Assembly (NCBI GenBank): GCA_027308685.1
Contig: DAIDEE010000016.1
Coordinates: 62,001-126,000, forward strand
Reading direction: 5' to 3'
Source of the DNA: Acidocella sp.
GTDB taxonomy: Bacteria > Pseudomonadota > Alphaproteobacteria > Acetobacterales > Acetobacteraceae
Length of the DNA stretch: 64,000 nucleotides
Position numbers and translations under genes: made by a program. This document shows positions 45,251 to 55,277 of this stretch, piece by piece (positions within the stretch are counted from its first letter, which is position 1; every line of letters begins with the position of its first letter). The notes below the pieces were generated by a model. That model had not been told where the DNA came from and made no database searches. It was given only the letters and a program-made list of their open reading frames with translations.

Positions 45251-46015
45251 ATGACACTGAAAATAGGAATCGCCGGGATCTCCGGCCGCATGGGCCAAAT
45301 GCTGACCGAGGAAGTCGCCGCCGCAGGGGCGATTCTGGTGGGGGGTGTTTGCCGCCCGGGCGATGATGCCAACGGCGCCACCCTGTTTGCGGATATCGCC
45401 GCCCTGGCTGCCACGTGTGACCTGGTGATCGACTTCACCCACGCCAGCACGGTGATCCCTCACGCTGCCGCCCTGTCCCATGCCGGCACCAGATGGGTGC
45501 TGGGCACCACCGGGCTTTCCCCCACTGACGAAGCTGCCATCGCCGCCGCCGGGATTAAAATCCCGGTCATTGCAGCGCCAAATTTCTCACCTGGCGTGAA
45601 TTTGATGTTTGCCTTGGCCGAGCGCATGGCAGCCGCCCTGCCCGCTAATGCCTACGACGCCGAAATTCTGGAAATGCACCATCGCCAGAAGGTCGATGCC
45701 CCCTCCGGCACCGCTTTGGGGCTGGGCCGGGCCGTCGCCGCCGGGCGCGGGGTTGATCTCAAAGATGTCATCGTCTCCGGGCGAGATGGCCACACCGGCC
45801 CCCGTAAAGACGGCGATATCGGCTTTGCCACCCTGCGCGGCGGGCAGATTGTTGGTAGCCACAGCCTGTTGTTTACGGCGGGCAGCGAGCAGATCACCCT
45901 CACCCACCACGCCTTTGACCGCCGCGCCTTCGCCACCGGCGCGGTGCGCGCTGCCCTCTGGCTGCAGGGCAAAAAACCCGGCCTTTATAGCATGAAGGAC
46001 GTTCTGGGGATGTAA
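45251..46015 (+). CDS. dapB: 4-Hydroxy-tetrahydrodipicolinate reductase
   Basis: A 254-residue enzyme of lysine and diaminopimelate synthesis using NAD(P)H. IGIAGISGRMGQML (5-18) is the nucleotide-binding loop, DFTHAST (about 61-67) follows, and EMHHRQKVDAPSGTAL (about 139-154) holds the catalytic His-His and Lys. VVHG-type and GFATLRGGQIVGSHS blocks close the chain. ATG 45251-45253 begins right at the family N-terminus; longer frames upstream lack homology. A TATAAT hexamer at 45152-45157 could be its -10 element. Confidence 0.95.
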   Translation: MTLKIGIAGISGRMGQMLTEEVAAAGAILVGGVCRPGDDANGATLFADIAALAATCDLVIDFTHASTVIPHAAALSHAGTRWVLGTTGLSPTDEAAIAAAGIKIPVIAAPNFSPGVNLMFALAERMAAALPANAYDAEILEMHHRQKVDAPSGTALGLGRAVAAGRGVDLKDVIVSGRDGHTGPRKDGDIGFATLRGGQIVGSHSLLFTAGSEQITLTHHAFDRRAFATGAVRAALWLQGKKPGLYSMKDVLGM

Positions 46016-46076
46016 CCGGTCTTGACCCAGGGGGGAGTTTCCGCCATCCCGCATCGCCTCAACCAAGGATTTTATG

Positions 46077-47264
46077 ATGCGCGATAAAGGTGAGTATCTC
46101 TTTACCTCTGAGTCTGTTTCTGAAGGTCACCCTGATAAGGTAGCCGACCGGATTTCCGATACCGTGGTGGACGCTTACCTCGCCGCCGACCCCTATGCGC
46201 GGGTGGCTTGCGAAACCTTGGTCACCACCAACCGCATTATCCTGGCCGGTGAAGTCCGCGGGCCGGAGACCATCACCAAGGAGCTTCTGGCGCACCTCGC
46301 CCGCCTGGCCGTGCATGACATTGGCTACGATCAGACTGGTTTCTCATGGCGCAACGCCCAGGTGGATGTGCATCTGCATGCGCAATCCAGCGATATCGCC
46401 GTGGGCGTCGATGCCGCCGGCAATAAGGACGAGGGTGCCGGCGACCAAGGCATCATGTTTGGCTACGCCTGCACCGAGACCGACGCGCTGATGCCGGCGC
46501 CAATTTACTACGCCCACCTGATTTTACGCCGCATCTCCGAACTGCGCCGCGCCAGCGACAGCCGGGTTGTGGGCCTGTTGCCGGATGCCAAGAGCCAGGT
46601 GACGTTGAAATACATCGACGGCAAGCCGGTGGGAGCTACCTCGGTGGTGGTGTCCATCCAGCACCAGGAAGGCATGACCGCCGGGCAGATTAAGGAAATG
46701 CTGCGCCCGATTGTGGCCGCTGCTCTCCCCGCTGGCTGGATGCCACCGGATGAAGAATTTTACGTGAATCCGACCGGTAACTTCGTCATCGGCGGCCCGG
46801 ACGGCGACTGCGGCCTCACCGGGCGCAAGATCATCGTGGACACTTACGGCGGGGCCGCGCCGCACGGCGGCGGCGCCTTCTCCGGCAAAGACCCCACCAA
46901 GGTTGACCGCTCCGCCGCCTATGTGTGCCGCTATCTGGCCAAGAACATCGTGGCCGCGGGGCTGGCCAGCCGCGCCACCTTGCAATTGAGCTATGCCATT
47001 GGCGTGTCACAGCCGCTCTCACTTTATGTTGATATGCACGCCACCGAAAATGACGTTGACCCTGTGAAGCTGGAAAAGACCCTGCGCGGGCTGGTGAATT
47101 TAACGCCGCGCGGGATTCGTGAGCATCTGCAAATGAACCGGCCGATTTACGCGGTCACCTCCGCCTTCGGGCATTTTGGCCGCACCCCAGATGCCGACCT
47201 CGGTACCTTCACATGGGAAAAGACCGATCTGGCGCCTGCGCTGAAAGCTGCGTTTGGCCGTTAA
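46077..47264 (+). CDS. metK: S-adenosylmethionine synthetase
   Basis: A 395-residue enzyme making SAM from methionine and [23 protein letters not shown] (about 8-27), [12 protein letters not shown] (about 121-132) and [19 protein letters not shown] (about 262-280) are the MetK signatures. Two ATGs are adjacent; the second (46077) has AAGGA 7 nt upstream and is preferred. The 61-bp gap after dapB does not fold into a SAM-riboswitch pattern I recognise. Overlaps trmB by 11 bp. Confidence 0.97.
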   Translation: MRDKGEYLFTSESVSEGHPDKVADRISDTVVDAYLAADPYARVACETLVTTNRIILAGEVRGPETITKELLAHLARLAVHDIGYDQTGFSWRNAQVDVHLHAQSSDIAVGVDAAGNKDEGAGDQGIMFGYACTETDALMPAPIYYAHLILRRISELRRASDSRVVGLLPDAKSQVTLKYIDGKPVGATSVVVSIQHQEGMTAGQIKEMLRPIVAAALPAGWMPPDEEFYVNPTGNFVIGGPDGDCGLTGRKIIVDTYGGAAPHGGGAFSGKDPTKVDRSAAYVCRYLAKNIVAAGLASRATLQLSYAIGVSQPLSLYVDMHATENDVDPVKLEKTLRGLVNLTPRGIREHLQMNRPIYAVTSAFGHFGRTPDADLGTFTWEKTDLAPALKAAFGR

Positions 47265-47922
47265 GCCACCTGCTGACCGGCTGTATGGCCGAATAAAGGG
47301 AAAAAAACTCCGCCCGCGCCAGGAATGGCTGATGGCGGCGTTTTTGCCTTTGGTCAGCTATCCAAACGCGCCCTTCACCAACCAGCAGCGTGAGTTATGG
47401 CTGGAAGTTGGCTTTGGCGGTGGTGAGCACGCCTATGCGCTGGCAGCCGCGCACGCTGATGTCTCCCTGATCGCAGCAGAAGTATTTGAAAATGGTATCT
47501 GCTCGCTGCTGTCACGCCTGGCACCTGATGATGTAGAGAACCCGTTACCGCTGCCAAATTTGCGGCTGTTCACCGATGACGCCCGCCCGCTGATCCGCTC
47601 ACTGCCGGATCGTTCGTTAAGCAAAGTGTTTTTGATGTTCCCGGACCCCTGGCCGAAAGCCCGCCACGCCAAGCGCCGCTTCGTCCACCCGCTGATGTTG
47701 CCGGAAATTGCGCGGGTACTGGTAAATGGCGGCGAGTGGCGCATCGCTTCCGATGATCCGACCTATCAGGCCTGGACCGATGAAGTGCTGGCCGCGCAGG
47801 ATTTATTTGCAGTAACACGCACGCTGGCTGAGCGCCCCGAGGGCTGGCCGCCGACACGCTATGAGGCAAAAGCCATCAAGGCCGGGCGATCGCCCGTTTA
47901 CTGGTCGCTGACCCGGCGTTAA
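47254..47922 (+). CDS. trmB: tRNA (guanine-N7-)-methyltransferase
   Basis: A 222-residue SAM enzyme forming m7G46 in t[18 protein letters not shown] (9-23), [17 protein letters not shown] (about 48-64), [10 protein letters not shown] and [17 protein letters not shown] (about 126-142) are conserved. Start is the TTG at 47254, inside the end of metK; no ATG or GTG near the family N-terminus is available. Its stop codon overlaps, on the opposite strand, the stop of the convergent ABC ATPase gene. Co-transcription with metK, which supplies SAM, is likely. Confidence 0.9.
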   Translation: MAVKPPADRLYGRIKGKKLRPRQEWLMAAFLPLVSYPNAPFTNQQRELWLEVGFGGGEHAYALAAAHADVSLIAAEVFENGICSLLSRLAPDDVENPLPLPNLRLFTDDARPLIRSLPDRSLSKVFLMFPDPWPKARHAKRRFVHPLMLPEIARVLVNGGEWRIASDDPTYQAWTDEVLAAQDLFAVTRTLAERPEGWPPTRYEAKAIKAGRSPVYWSLTRR

Positions 47923-49241
47923 GCCTCCTCTTCTTCGTCCTGTTCCTCCAAACTGAACTGCTGGGCTTCCTCGTCGTATTCGTAAAGCTCCGCAAACCGG
48001 CCCCAGGCGATGACGGTGCGCAAGGTTTCCTCGGCATATTCCGCCGACATATGGTCTTCCAGCTCATCGCGGAAGCGCACGGCGGAAGCGCGATGGTTCC
48101 AACGCTCGTCGAGCACTTTACGGATTTCGGCGACCAGCGGCACATGCGCCAAAATAGTTTTGGCAAAAATTTCCTTACGCTCTTCGGTCTCGGCATTCAC
48201 AAACTGCCGGCCGGCGTCGGTAATCTGCAAGTCACCTTCCTCTAGAATCGCAAACCCGAGCATCGTCAGGGTCTCACCCAACGGCAATAATTCATCGGCC
48301 TCATATTGTAAGGCTGCTGCCAACGCCGGCAAATCGGCCCGGCCTTCATAGGGCGGGTTTTCCAAAGTTTCCAGCAAACCAGACATGATGTTGGTACCCA
48401 CCGGATGTAGCGGCGTCGAGAAGCTGGTGACAGGTGCTGCCGCCTGCGCGGTGGGCACTTTGCGCCGGGTCATAATGCCGTAAATATCATCCACCATCTG
48501 GCGGAACGCCGGGTCGTAGCGGTTACGCGGATGCGGGAACGGCACCTTCAACTCCTGCGCCACCCGGCCTGGGTTTGATGAAAACACCAAAATCCGGTCG
48601 CACATCAGCACCGCTTCCTCGATGTTATGCGTGACCAGCAAGATCGACTTCACCGGGAGTTTTTTATCCATCCATAAATCGATCAAGTCGGTACGCAATG
48701 TCTCAGCGGTCAGCACATCCAGCGCCGAGAACGGCTCATCCATCAGCAGCAAATCAGGGTGCACCACCAGTGCGCGCGCCAGACCCACACGCTGGCGCAT
48801 GCCGCCTGATAACTCCTTCGGGTATGCGGTATCGTAACCACCCAGGCCAATCAGATCGATGGCGGCTTCGGTGCGTTCATCGCGTTCGGCTTTTTTCACG
48901 CCCTGCGCTTCCAGGCCGATTTCCACATTCTCCTGCACGGTCAACCACGGAAACAACGCAAAGCTCTGAAACACCATCGCCACACCGGCGGCAGGCCCGG
49001 TAAGCGGTTGGCCGCGCCACATCACCTCACCGGCGGTTGGTTTCAACAAGCCTGAGACGATACGCAGCAAGGTGGATTTACCGGAACCTGAACGGCCCAG
49101 CAGCCCGACGATCTCGCCCGATTGCAACGTGAGATTAACGTCATCCAGCACGATCAGATCAGCGCTGGCATCCTTATGATACGACTGCCGACAATTACGA
49201 ACAGTGACGAGCGGGCCTTGATGATTAACAATCTGATCCAT
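47919..49241 (-). CDS. ABC importer ATPase with C-terminal AAA-associated domain
   Basis: A 440-residue nitrate/sulfonate/taurine-type ATPase. Walker A GRSGSGKST (about 49-57), signature LSGGMRQRVGLARAL (about 145-159) and Walker B LLLMDEPFSALD (about 164-175) are intact. Residues about 285-440 form the AAA-associated C-terminal domain (PYEGRADLPALAAALQYEAD, DAGRQFVNAETEERKEIFA) ending in an acidic tail. ATG 49239-49241 has GGGAGAG about 7 nt upstream. It is 11 bp after the fused permease gene. No binding protein is encoded nearby, so the substrate is unknown. Confidence 0.87.
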   Translation of the reverse strand: MDQIVNHQGPLVTVRNCRQSYHKDASADLIVLDDVNLTLQSGEIVGLLGRSGSGKSTLLRIVSGLLKPTAGEVMWRGQPLTGPAAGVAMVFQSFALFPWLTVQENVEIGLEAQGVKKAERDERTEAAIDLIGLGGYDTAYPKELSGGMRQRVGLARALVVHPDLLLMDEPFSALDVLTAETLRTDLIDLWMDKKLPVKSILLVTHNIEEAVLMCDRILVFSSNPGRVAQELKVPFPHPRNRYDPAFRQMVDDIYGIMTRRKVPTAQAAAPVTSFSTPLHPVGTNIMSGLLETLENPPYEGRADLPALAAALQYEADELLPLGETLTMLGFAILEEGDLQITDAGRQFVNAETEERKEIFAKTILAHVPLVAEIRKVLDERWNHRASAVRFRDELEDHMSAEYAEETLRTVIAWGRFAELYEYDEEAQQFSLEEQDEEEEA

Positions 49242-49252
49242 TGTATCTCTCC

Positions 49253-50983
49253 CTAACCCAGTGTGGTCCGCCGCGAAGCGTAAGCATATAATGGCCGCCA
49301 TAGAACGCGGTTGAACGTAATCACGAAGGCCGACATGACTGCCACGCCCAGCACAATCCGCGGCGTGTCACCGGCTGTGGTGGCCTGTGCGATGTAAGCG
49401 CCTAGTCCCTGCGCGTGTAAATTCGTAGCACCCCAACTTGCCACTTCCGCCACGATCGAGGCGTTCCACGCGCCGCCGCTGGCGGTAATCGCACCGGTGA
49501 CAAAATACGGCAGGATACCGGGGATCATCACGCTACGCCAGCGCAACCAGCCACGAATACGAAAATTCGCCACCGCCTCGCGCATATCCCCTGGAAATGC
49601 CGCCGCACCTGCGATGACATTGAACAAAATATACCATTGCGTGCCAATCAGCATCAATGGCGTGAGCCAAATATTCGGGCTGACATGGAAATAAACAATC
49701 GCCACCACAAACGGCGGAAACAGCAAATTCGCCGGGAAGGCCGCGAGAAATTGCGCGATCGGCTGGGCAATGCGCGTCGCTCTCGGGCGCAGGCCGATCC
49801 ACACCCCGATCGGCACCCAGACGAGCGCTGCAATTATCATCAATACAACAACCCGGATCATGGTATAAACACCCATCAGCAGCGCCGTCCCCAGGTCGGA
49901 CCAATGCAAACTTGTTGAGATGAAGCCGATGATCTGCGACAGCGCATAGCCTGCCAGCGCCACGATCATCGCAAACCAGATCGCATCAATGACACGCGAC
50001 GGTTTCCGATTTTCATCAACCTGCACCGACGAACTACCACTCAGACGCAGCCTGAAAAAAGCCCCCACCACGATTCCGATTTTATCAAATATCGCCTGAA
50101 ACAACCGTGTCTGGCGGATCAGTTTCAGCATCCAAGGGTCCGGCGTTGCCGCAGCCGCCGTGGTTTCAAACCGAAATTTGCCCGACCATGCCACCAGCGG
50201 GCGAAACACTAATTGGTCATACAGCAATATCACGATTAACATGGCCAGAATGGCATAAAAGATCGCCTGAAGATTTTTCTGCGCCAGTGCTAACGCCACA
50301 TAGGAGCCGATACCCGGCAGCGCAAAACTCGTATTGCCCACCGTAATCGCTTCCGACGCCACCACGAAAAACCACCCGCCGGACATCGAGAGCATGGTGT
50401 TCCACACCAGCCCCGGCATCGCAAACGGCACATCGAGCCGCCAGAATTTCTGCCACGGCGAGAGCCTGAAGGCGCGCGACGCCTCCTGCAAATCATTCGG
50501 CAGGGTGGTGAGCGATTGGTAGAAGCTGAACGCCATGTTCCAGGCCTGGCTGGTAAAAATGGCAAACACACAAGCCAGTTCAGCGCCAACAACGCGGCCC
50601 GGAAACAGGTTCAGGAAAAATACCACGGTGAAGGACAGGAATCCCAAAATCGGCACCGATTGCAGAATATCGAGGATCGGGATCAAAATCAGCCCGGCGC
50701 GGCGGCTTTTGGCCGCCAGGGTGGCGAAGGTGAAGGTAAAAAATAGCGAACAAAACAGAGCGGCAAACATCCGCGCGGTGGTGCGCAGCGCATAGCCCGG
50801 CAGATAGGCTGGGTCGAGATGGATGGTGGTAGCCTCATTGGCTGCCAGCGGCGTAAATAACGTGCTGCGCCCCACGTCCACCAGCCCGATCAGCAGCCCC
50901 ATCACCAGCAGCATCGCCACACCATCCCAGCGGTTGGGCATACGGCGGCCGGACGTGAGCGCTGATGGGGTAAAATTTACCAT
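49253..50983 (-). CDS. ABC importer permease, two fused transmembrane domains
   Basis: A 576-residue permease with two BPD-type domains in one chain, each with about six helices. The EAA-type loops are NDLQEASRAFRLSPWQKFWRL-like in the first half (near residue 180) and GDMREAVANFRIRGWLRW in the second (near residue 485). Each half is followed by a P-x-x-x-P-type helix (VPFAMPGLVWN, IPGILPYFVTG). Such fused permeases are usual partners of ATPases with the AAA-associated domain, as here. ATG 50981-50983 follows AGGCGGG; the frame continues upstream without a better site. Confidence 0.87.
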   Translation of the reverse strand: MVNFTPSALTSGRRMPNRWDGVAMLLVMGLLIGLVDVGRSTLFTPLAANEATTIHLDPAYLPGYALRTTARMFAALFCSLFFTFTFATLAAKSRRAGLILIPILDILQSVPILGFLSFTVVFFLNLFPGRVVGAELACVFAIFTSQAWNMAFSFYQSLTTLPNDLQEASRAFRLSPWQKFWRLDVPFAMPGLVWNTMLSMSGGWFFVVASEAITVGNTSFALPGIGSYVALALAQKNLQAIFYAILAMLIVILLYDQLVFRPLVAWSGKFRFETTAAAATPDPWMLKLIRQTRLFQAIFDKIGIVVGAFFRLRLSGSSSVQVDENRKPSRVIDAIWFAMIVALAGYALSQIIGFISTSLHWSDLGTALLMGVYTMIRVVVLMIIAALVWVPIGVWIGLRPRATRIAQPIAQFLAAFPANLLFPPFVVAIVYFHVSPNIWLTPLMLIGTQWYILFNVIAGAAAFPGDMREAVANFRIRGWLRWRSVMIPGILPYFVTGAITASGGAWNASIVAEVASWGATNLHAQGLGAYIAQATTAGDTPRIVLGVAVMSAFVITFNRVLWRPLYAYASRRTTLG

Positions 50984-51088
50984 GGACCCGCCTGATGAAA
51001 CGCTTGATTGCACAATGGTTTGACCCTGGCCTTAGCCGTCAAGCGCGGTCCTGTCACCCCCACCAATCATTGCGATTTTAAGACAGTT

Positions 51089-51538
51089 TCAGCGCCCGGT
51101 GCTGCCAAAACCGCCGGCACCGCGAGCGGTTTCATCGAGGGTCTCTACCTCCACCCACACCGCCCGCACGACCGGCGCCAGCACCGCCTGAGCAATGCGC
51201 ATACCGCGCGTCACCAAAAAATACTCCTCGCTCGCGTTGAGCATAATCACCTGAATCTCGCCTCGGTAATCCTCATCGATGGTGCCGGGCGTATTCGGCA
51301 CCGTAATCCCGTGCTTCAGCGCCAAACCTGAGCGCGGACGGATTTGCAGCTCAAACCCCGGCGGCAACGCAATGGCGATGCCAGTTGGGATCAGCACCCG
51401 GCCAGCCGGCGGAATTCGCACCGATTTATCAATCGCCGCCAATAAATCCATCCCAGCCGCGCCCATTGTGGCATAGCTTGGCAATTCTAAATCCGCGCCA
51501 TGCGGCAGGCGGCGGAGGCGAACATCAATATTGGTCAT
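51089..51538 (-). CDS. dut: dUTP diphosphatase
   Basis: A 149-residue trimeric dUTPase that keeps uracil out of DNA and feeds dTMP synthesis. All five motifs are visible: AAGMDLLAA (27-35), RPRSGLALK (66-74), [14 protein letters not shown] (81-94), RGMRIAQAV (about 111-119) and the C-terminal GAGGFGSTG (140-148). The start overlaps the coaBC stop by 4 bp, the usual alphaproteobacterial order. Confidence 0.97.
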   Translation of the reverse strand: MTNIDVRLRRLPHGADLELPSYATMGAAGMDLLAAIDKSVRIPPAGRVLIPTGIAIALPPGFELQIRPRSGLALKHGITVPNTPGTIDEDYRGEIQVIMLNASEEYFLVTRGMRIAQAVLAPVVRAVWVEVETLDETARGAGGFGSTGR

Positions 51539-52731
51539 GCAACCTCTTGGGCAATAAGTGCGGCAAGTTTCTGGGCGACCTCATGCTTGTCCATAATGGG
51601 CCAGATTTCCTCGCCTGCGTGGTTGATCAATGTTACCTCGTTGGAATCTCCACCCATGATGCCGGTGCCGCCGACGTTATTGGCGATAATCCAGTCGCAG
51701 CCCTTGCGCTGACGCTTGGCAGCGGCGTGGATATATAGATTTTCGGTTTCCGCGGCGAACCCCACCACCAGCTTAGGGCGGCGCGGACCAGGCATTGAAA
51801 TGATCCGCAGAATGTCGGGGTTTTCGGTGAGTGTCAGCGCAGGCGGCGCTGATCCGGTTTTTTTAATTTTGTGGGCCGCCAATGTTTCCACCCGCCAATC
51901 CGCCACGGCAGCAGCGCATACCGCCACATCGGCGGGTAACGCCTCCTGCACTGCGGCCAGCATCTCCAGTGCGGTTTCCACATGCACCACGCTCACGCCC
52001 AGCGGGTCCGGGATGCTCACCGGGCCGCTCACCAGCGTCACCTTTGCACCCAGCGCTGCCAATGCCGCCGCAATGGCGTGGCCCTGCTTGCCTGAGGAGC
52101 GATTGCCCAAATAACGCACCGGATCGATCGGCTCATGCGTCGGCCCACTGGTCACCAGCGCATGTTTGGCGGCCAGAGGCCCACCTGCCCCCAGCATCCG
52201 CGCGATCGCGGCCAGTATCACCGGCGGCTCGGCCAGACGGCCCGGACCAAATTCGCCGCAAGCCATCGGCCCTTCATCGGGCGGCACGATAGCCACACCA
52301 CGTTTGGTCAGCGTGGCGAGGTTAGCCTGGGTCGCGGCGTGTTCCCACATCCGCACATTCATCGCGGGCACCACCAGAACTTGCTTATCAGTTGCCAGCA
52401 GCAGCGTGGTGGCCAGATCATCCGCCAGCCCCGCCGCCATCTTGGCCAGAATATCGGCACTCGCGGGCACCACCACCACTAAATCAGCCGCGCGAGAGAG
52501 TTCGATATGCCCCATCTCGCTCTCATCGGTTAGCGAGAACAAGTCAGTGTAAATTTTTGCACCCGAGAGCGCCTGCAACGATAGCGGCGTGACAAACTGC
52601 GCCCCGGCCTTGGTCAGCACACAGGTCACGCCGCAATCAGCTTTGGTGAGCAGCCGGATCAACTCCAGCGCCTTGTAGGCAGCAATGCCACCCGAGATGA
52701 TAAGCAGAACCCGCTTGCCGGCCAGACTCAC
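51535..52731 (-). CDS. coaBC: Bifunctional CoaBC (PPC synthetase/decarboxylase)
   Basis: A 398-residue bifunctional coenzyme A enzyme: an N-terminal flavin-dependent phosphopantothenoylcysteine decarboxylase (about 1-185; [47 protein letters not shown]) and a C-terminal CTP-dependent ligase (about 186-398; [30 protein letters not shown]). Overlaps dut and ubiE by 4 bp at its two ends, so the three genes are coupled. Confidence 0.95.
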   Translation of the reverse strand: MSLAGKRVLLIISGGIAAYKALELIRLLTKADCGVTCVLTKAGAQFVTPLSLQALSGAKIYTDLFSLTDESEMGHIELSRAADLVVVVPASADILAKMAAGLADDLATTLLLATDKQVLVVPAMNVRMWEHAATQANLATLTKRGVAIVPPDEGPMACGEFGPGRLAEPPVILAAIARMLGAGGPLAAKHALVTSGPTHEPIDPVRYLGNRSSGKQGHAIAAALAALGAKVTLVSGPVSIPDPLGVSVVHVETALEMLAAVQEALPADVAVCAAAVADWRVETLAAHKIKKTGSAPPALTLTENPDILRIISMPGPRRPKLVVGFAAETENLYIHAAAKRQRKGCDWIIANNVGGTGIMGGDSNEVTLINHAGEEIWPIMDKHEVAQKLAALIAQEVA

Positions 52732-53492
52732 AGCCGCCAGCCCTGATGAATGGCGGCAATGCCGCCGGAGAGGTTACGCACGCTCACCCGCTCCAGCCCC
52801 GCCGTTTCCATCATCCCCTTCAGCGTCTCCTGGTCAGGAAACATCCTGATGCTTTCCGCTAAATATTGATAGCTGGCCGCATTCTTCGCCACCATTTTGC
52901 CAATCGCGGGCATCGCCTTGAACGACCAGGCATCATAAATTTTCTCAAACGCCGAAATCTGCAATTTGGAAAATTCCAGGCACAAAAATTTGCCACCCGG
53001 CTTCAACACCCGCCGCGCCTCGGCCAGCACGCGGTCCTTATTGGTGCAGTTACGCAGGCCAAACGCCATCGAGACGCGGTCCACCGAGCAGTCCGGTAGC
53101 GCCAGCGCCTCGGCATCGGTCACCACAAACGACAGGTCTCCGATAAACCCGCCGGTGGTGGCGCGGTCACGCCCCACATTCAGCATGGCGGCGTTGATGT
53201 CGGATAAAATGACGGGTCCACCACCCTTCTTCAGCCAGCCGAAGCTGATGTCACCAGTGCCCCCGGCGAGATCCAGCAAGGTGCGGTTCGGGCGCGGGTC
53301 CAGTGCTTGAATAAAATCATGCTTCCAGAGCCGGTGGATGCCCAGCGACATCAGATCATTCATAATGTCGTACTTGCCGGCCACTGAGTCGAACACCTCA
53401 CGCACCAGCTTGCGCTTGTCATCGCGCTTCACGGTCTGGAAGCCAAAATCCACGGAATCAGGAGCCGAACCTGGGGGGCTATCATCGTTCAT
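52728..53492 (-). CDS. ubiE: Demethylmenaquinone/ubiquinone methyltransferase
   Basis: A 254-residue SAM C-methyltransferase of ubiquinone synthesis. VREVFDSVAGKYDIMNDLMS (about 31-50), LLDLAGGTGDISF (about 72-84) and FGLRNCTNKDRVLAEARRVL (about 140-159) are UbiE blocks. ATG 53490-53492 gives the normal N-terminus. It heads ubiE-coaBC-dut and is divergent from mutM. ubiB, commonly between ubiE and coaBC in alphaproteobacteria, is absent. Confidence 0.95.
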   Translation of the reverse strand: MNDDSPPGSAPDSVDFGFQTVKRDDKRKLVREVFDSVAGKYDIMNDLMSLGIHRLWKHDFIQALDPRPNRTLLDLAGGTGDISFGWLKKGGGPVILSDINAAMLNVGRDRATTGGFIGDLSFVVTDAEALALPDCSVDRVSMAFGLRNCTNKDRVLAEARRVLKPGGKFLCLEFSKLQISAFEKIYDAWSFKAMPAIGKMVAKNAASYQYLAESIRMFPDQETLKGMMETAGLERVSVRNLSGGIAAIHQGWRL

Positions 53493-53519
53493 GATCTGAC
53501 TATAGCCTAACTTCTGAAA

Positions 53520-54347
53520 ATGCCGGAACTCCCCGAAGTCGAAACTGTCATGCGCGGCCTGGATGCCCGCCTCACCGGCCGTACCATCGCCCGGGCGGTG
53601 CTGCACCGGCCCGATTTACGTTGGCCGATTCCACCCGAATTTGCCGCCACGCTGACCGGCGCCCAAGTGCTGGGGTTCCGCCGCCGTGGCAAATACATGT
53701 TCATGCGCCTCTCCGGCGGCGTCTCAGCGCTGATCCACCTGGGCATGTCGGGCCGGATGCTGATCGACGCGCCCTTCACTTTACACGAGCACCTGACCCT
53801 CGAGACCATTGACGGCGGGCGGGTCGGCTTTATAGACCCGCGCCGGTTTGGCGCCCTCGACCTTATCGCCACCGAGGCCGAGGACACCCACCGGCTGGTG
53901 GCGGGGCTGGGGCCCGAGCCTCTGGGCAATGAATTCAACGCGCCGATGCTGCTGGCAGCGCTGACCGGACGCGCCAGCCCGATAAAAGTAACATTATTGG
54001 ACCAAACTATCGTGGCTGGCATCGGCAACATCTACGCCAGCGAGGCGTTGTTCCGCGCCGGGATCAGCCCCAAGCGGCAAGCCCGCAACCTTGGGGCCAA
54101 GCGGGTGGACCGCCTGGTGCCCGCCATCAAGCAAACCCTCACCGAAGCCATCGCCGCCGGGGGCTCGTCGTTACGCGACTATGTGCAGCCCAGCGGCGAG
54201 CTTGGTTATTTTCAGCACGCCTGGAAAGTTTACGGACGTGAGGGCGAGGCTTGCGCGCAATGCCCCGGCCCGCCCGCCTGCAACGGTATTCGCAAAATCG
54301 TGCAAACCGGCCGCGCCACCTTCTATTGCCCGATGACCCAGGGCTAA
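53520..54347 (+). CDS. mutM: Formamidopyrimidine-DNA glycosylase (Fpg/MutM)
   Basis: A 275-residue bifunctional glycosylase/AP lyase removing 8-oxoguanine. The N-terminal PELPEVETV carries catalytic Pro2 and Glu3, FRRRGKYMF (about 58-66) holds Lys in the conserved position, and the C-terminal finger includes [13 protein letters not shown] and [11 protein letters not shown]. The usual C-x2-C...C-x2-C finger has Thr in place of the last Cys, with an extra Cys in the PGPPAC loop that might substitute. The start is 27 bp from the divergent ubiE start. Confidence 0.95.
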   Translation: MPELPEVETVMRGLDARLTGRTIARAVLHRPDLRWPIPPEFAATLTGAQVLGFRRRGKYMFMRLSGGVSALIHLGMSGRMLIDAPFTLHEHLTLETIDGGRVGFIDPRRFGALDLIATEAEDTHRLVAGLGPEPLGNEFNAPMLLAALTGRASPIKVTLLDQTIVAGIGNIYASEALFRAGISPKRQARNLGAKRVDRLVPAIKQTLTEAIAAGGSSLRDYVQPSGELGYFQHAWKVYGREGEACAQCPGPPACNGIRKIVQTGRATFYCPMTQG

Positions 54348-54380
54348 TTACGGTGCGCCCCAGCAACGGGAGCGAAAACA

Positions 54381-55154
54381 ATGTCGTATGAAACAATTTT
54401 AGTGGAAACCCATGGCCGCGTCGGCCTGATCAAACTCAACCGCCCCGCCGCGTTGAACGCCCTGTGCGACCAACTCATGAGCGAGCTGGCCACCCAGCTA
54501 AAAGCCTTCGACGCTGACCCCGCCATTGGCGCCATCGTGCTCACCGGCTCGGAAAAAGCCTTCGCCGCAGGCGCCGACATCAAGGAAATGCAGCCGCGCA
54601 GCTACCCCGGCACCGTGCTGGAAGATTTCATCTCGCCCTGGGAAGCCATCACCCACATCCGCAAGCCGGTGATCGCCGCGGTGGCCGGTTTTGCGCTTGG
54701 CGGTGGCTGTGAACTGGCGATGATGTGCGACATCATGATCGCCGCCGACACCGCCAAATTCGGCCAGCCCGAGATCAACCTCGGCGTCATCCCCGGTGCC
54801 GGCGGCTCACAGCGCCTCACCCGCGCGGTGGGCAAGGCCAAGGCGATGGACATGATCCTCACCGCCCGCATGATGGACGCCGCCGAAGCCGAACGCGCCA
54901 GCCTGGTCAGCCGGGTGTTTCCCGCTGCCGAACTGATCCCGGAAGCGCTGAAAATGGCCGAAAAAATCGCTAATCTCTCACCAGTTGCGGTGGCGCTGGC
55001 CAAAAAGGCGGTGAACGCCTCGTTCGAGACCACATTGGCGCAAGGTGTTTCGTACGAACGCGCCAGCTTCCTCGGCCTATTCGGCACCCCGGACCAGAAA
55101 GAAGGCATGGCGGCGTTCATCGAGAAACGCAAACCGCTATTCAGCCAGGGCTGA
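54381..55154 (+). CDS. Enoyl-CoA hydratase
   Basis: A 257-residue crotonase-family enzyme of beta-oxidation. [13 protein letters not shown] (about 21-33), [11 protein letters not shown] (about 61-71), the oxyanion segment [16 protein letters not shown] (about 103-118), and [17 protein letters not shown] (about 131-147) with both catalytic glutamates are typical of short-chain enoyl-CoA hydratase. It lies 33 bp after mutM, a common alphaproteobacterial pair. It would feed electrons to ETF-QO through acyl-CoA dehydrogenases. Confidence 0.93.
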   Translation: MSYETILVETHGRVGLIKLNRPAALNALCDQLMSELATQLKAFDADPAIGAIVLTGSEKAFAAGADIKEMQPRSYPGTVLEDFISPWEAITHIRKPVIAAVAGFALGGGCELAMMCDIMIAADTAKFGQPEINLGVIPGAGGSQRLTRAVGKAKAMDMILTARMMDAAEAERASLVSRVFPAAELIPEALKMAEKIANLSPVAVALAKKAVNASFETTLAQGVSYERASFLGLFGTPDQKEGMAAFIEKRKPLFSQG

Positions 55155-55169
55155 CACGGCCCCACCACC

Positions 55170-55276
55170 TTCGCGCGACCCTCGCGCAGGCGAATATCCT
55201 CTGTTCAAACGTGAAGAGTCCCGCCTGCGCGGGAATGACGGGTTTGGGTGCGAGAATGACGAGGTGAGGCAGACGC
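55170..55276. repeat. REP-like intergenic element
   Basis: The gap after the enoyl-CoA hydratase gene contains TCCCGCCTGCGCGGGAATGAC (55219-55239 region), a CCCGC-CTGC-GCGGG hairpin of a kind widespread in proteobacterial intergenic repeats, with degenerate flanking copies (CTCGCGCAGGCGAATATCC and GAGAATGACGAGG). No T-tract. Could help end transcription between convergent genes. Confidence 0.5.
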
Positions 55277-55277
55277 C

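Noticed and set aside
46016-46076. SAM-responsive riboswitch upstream of metK
   Set aside because: The gap is only about 61 bp, and no SAM-II, SAM/SAH or similar conserved core was recognised.
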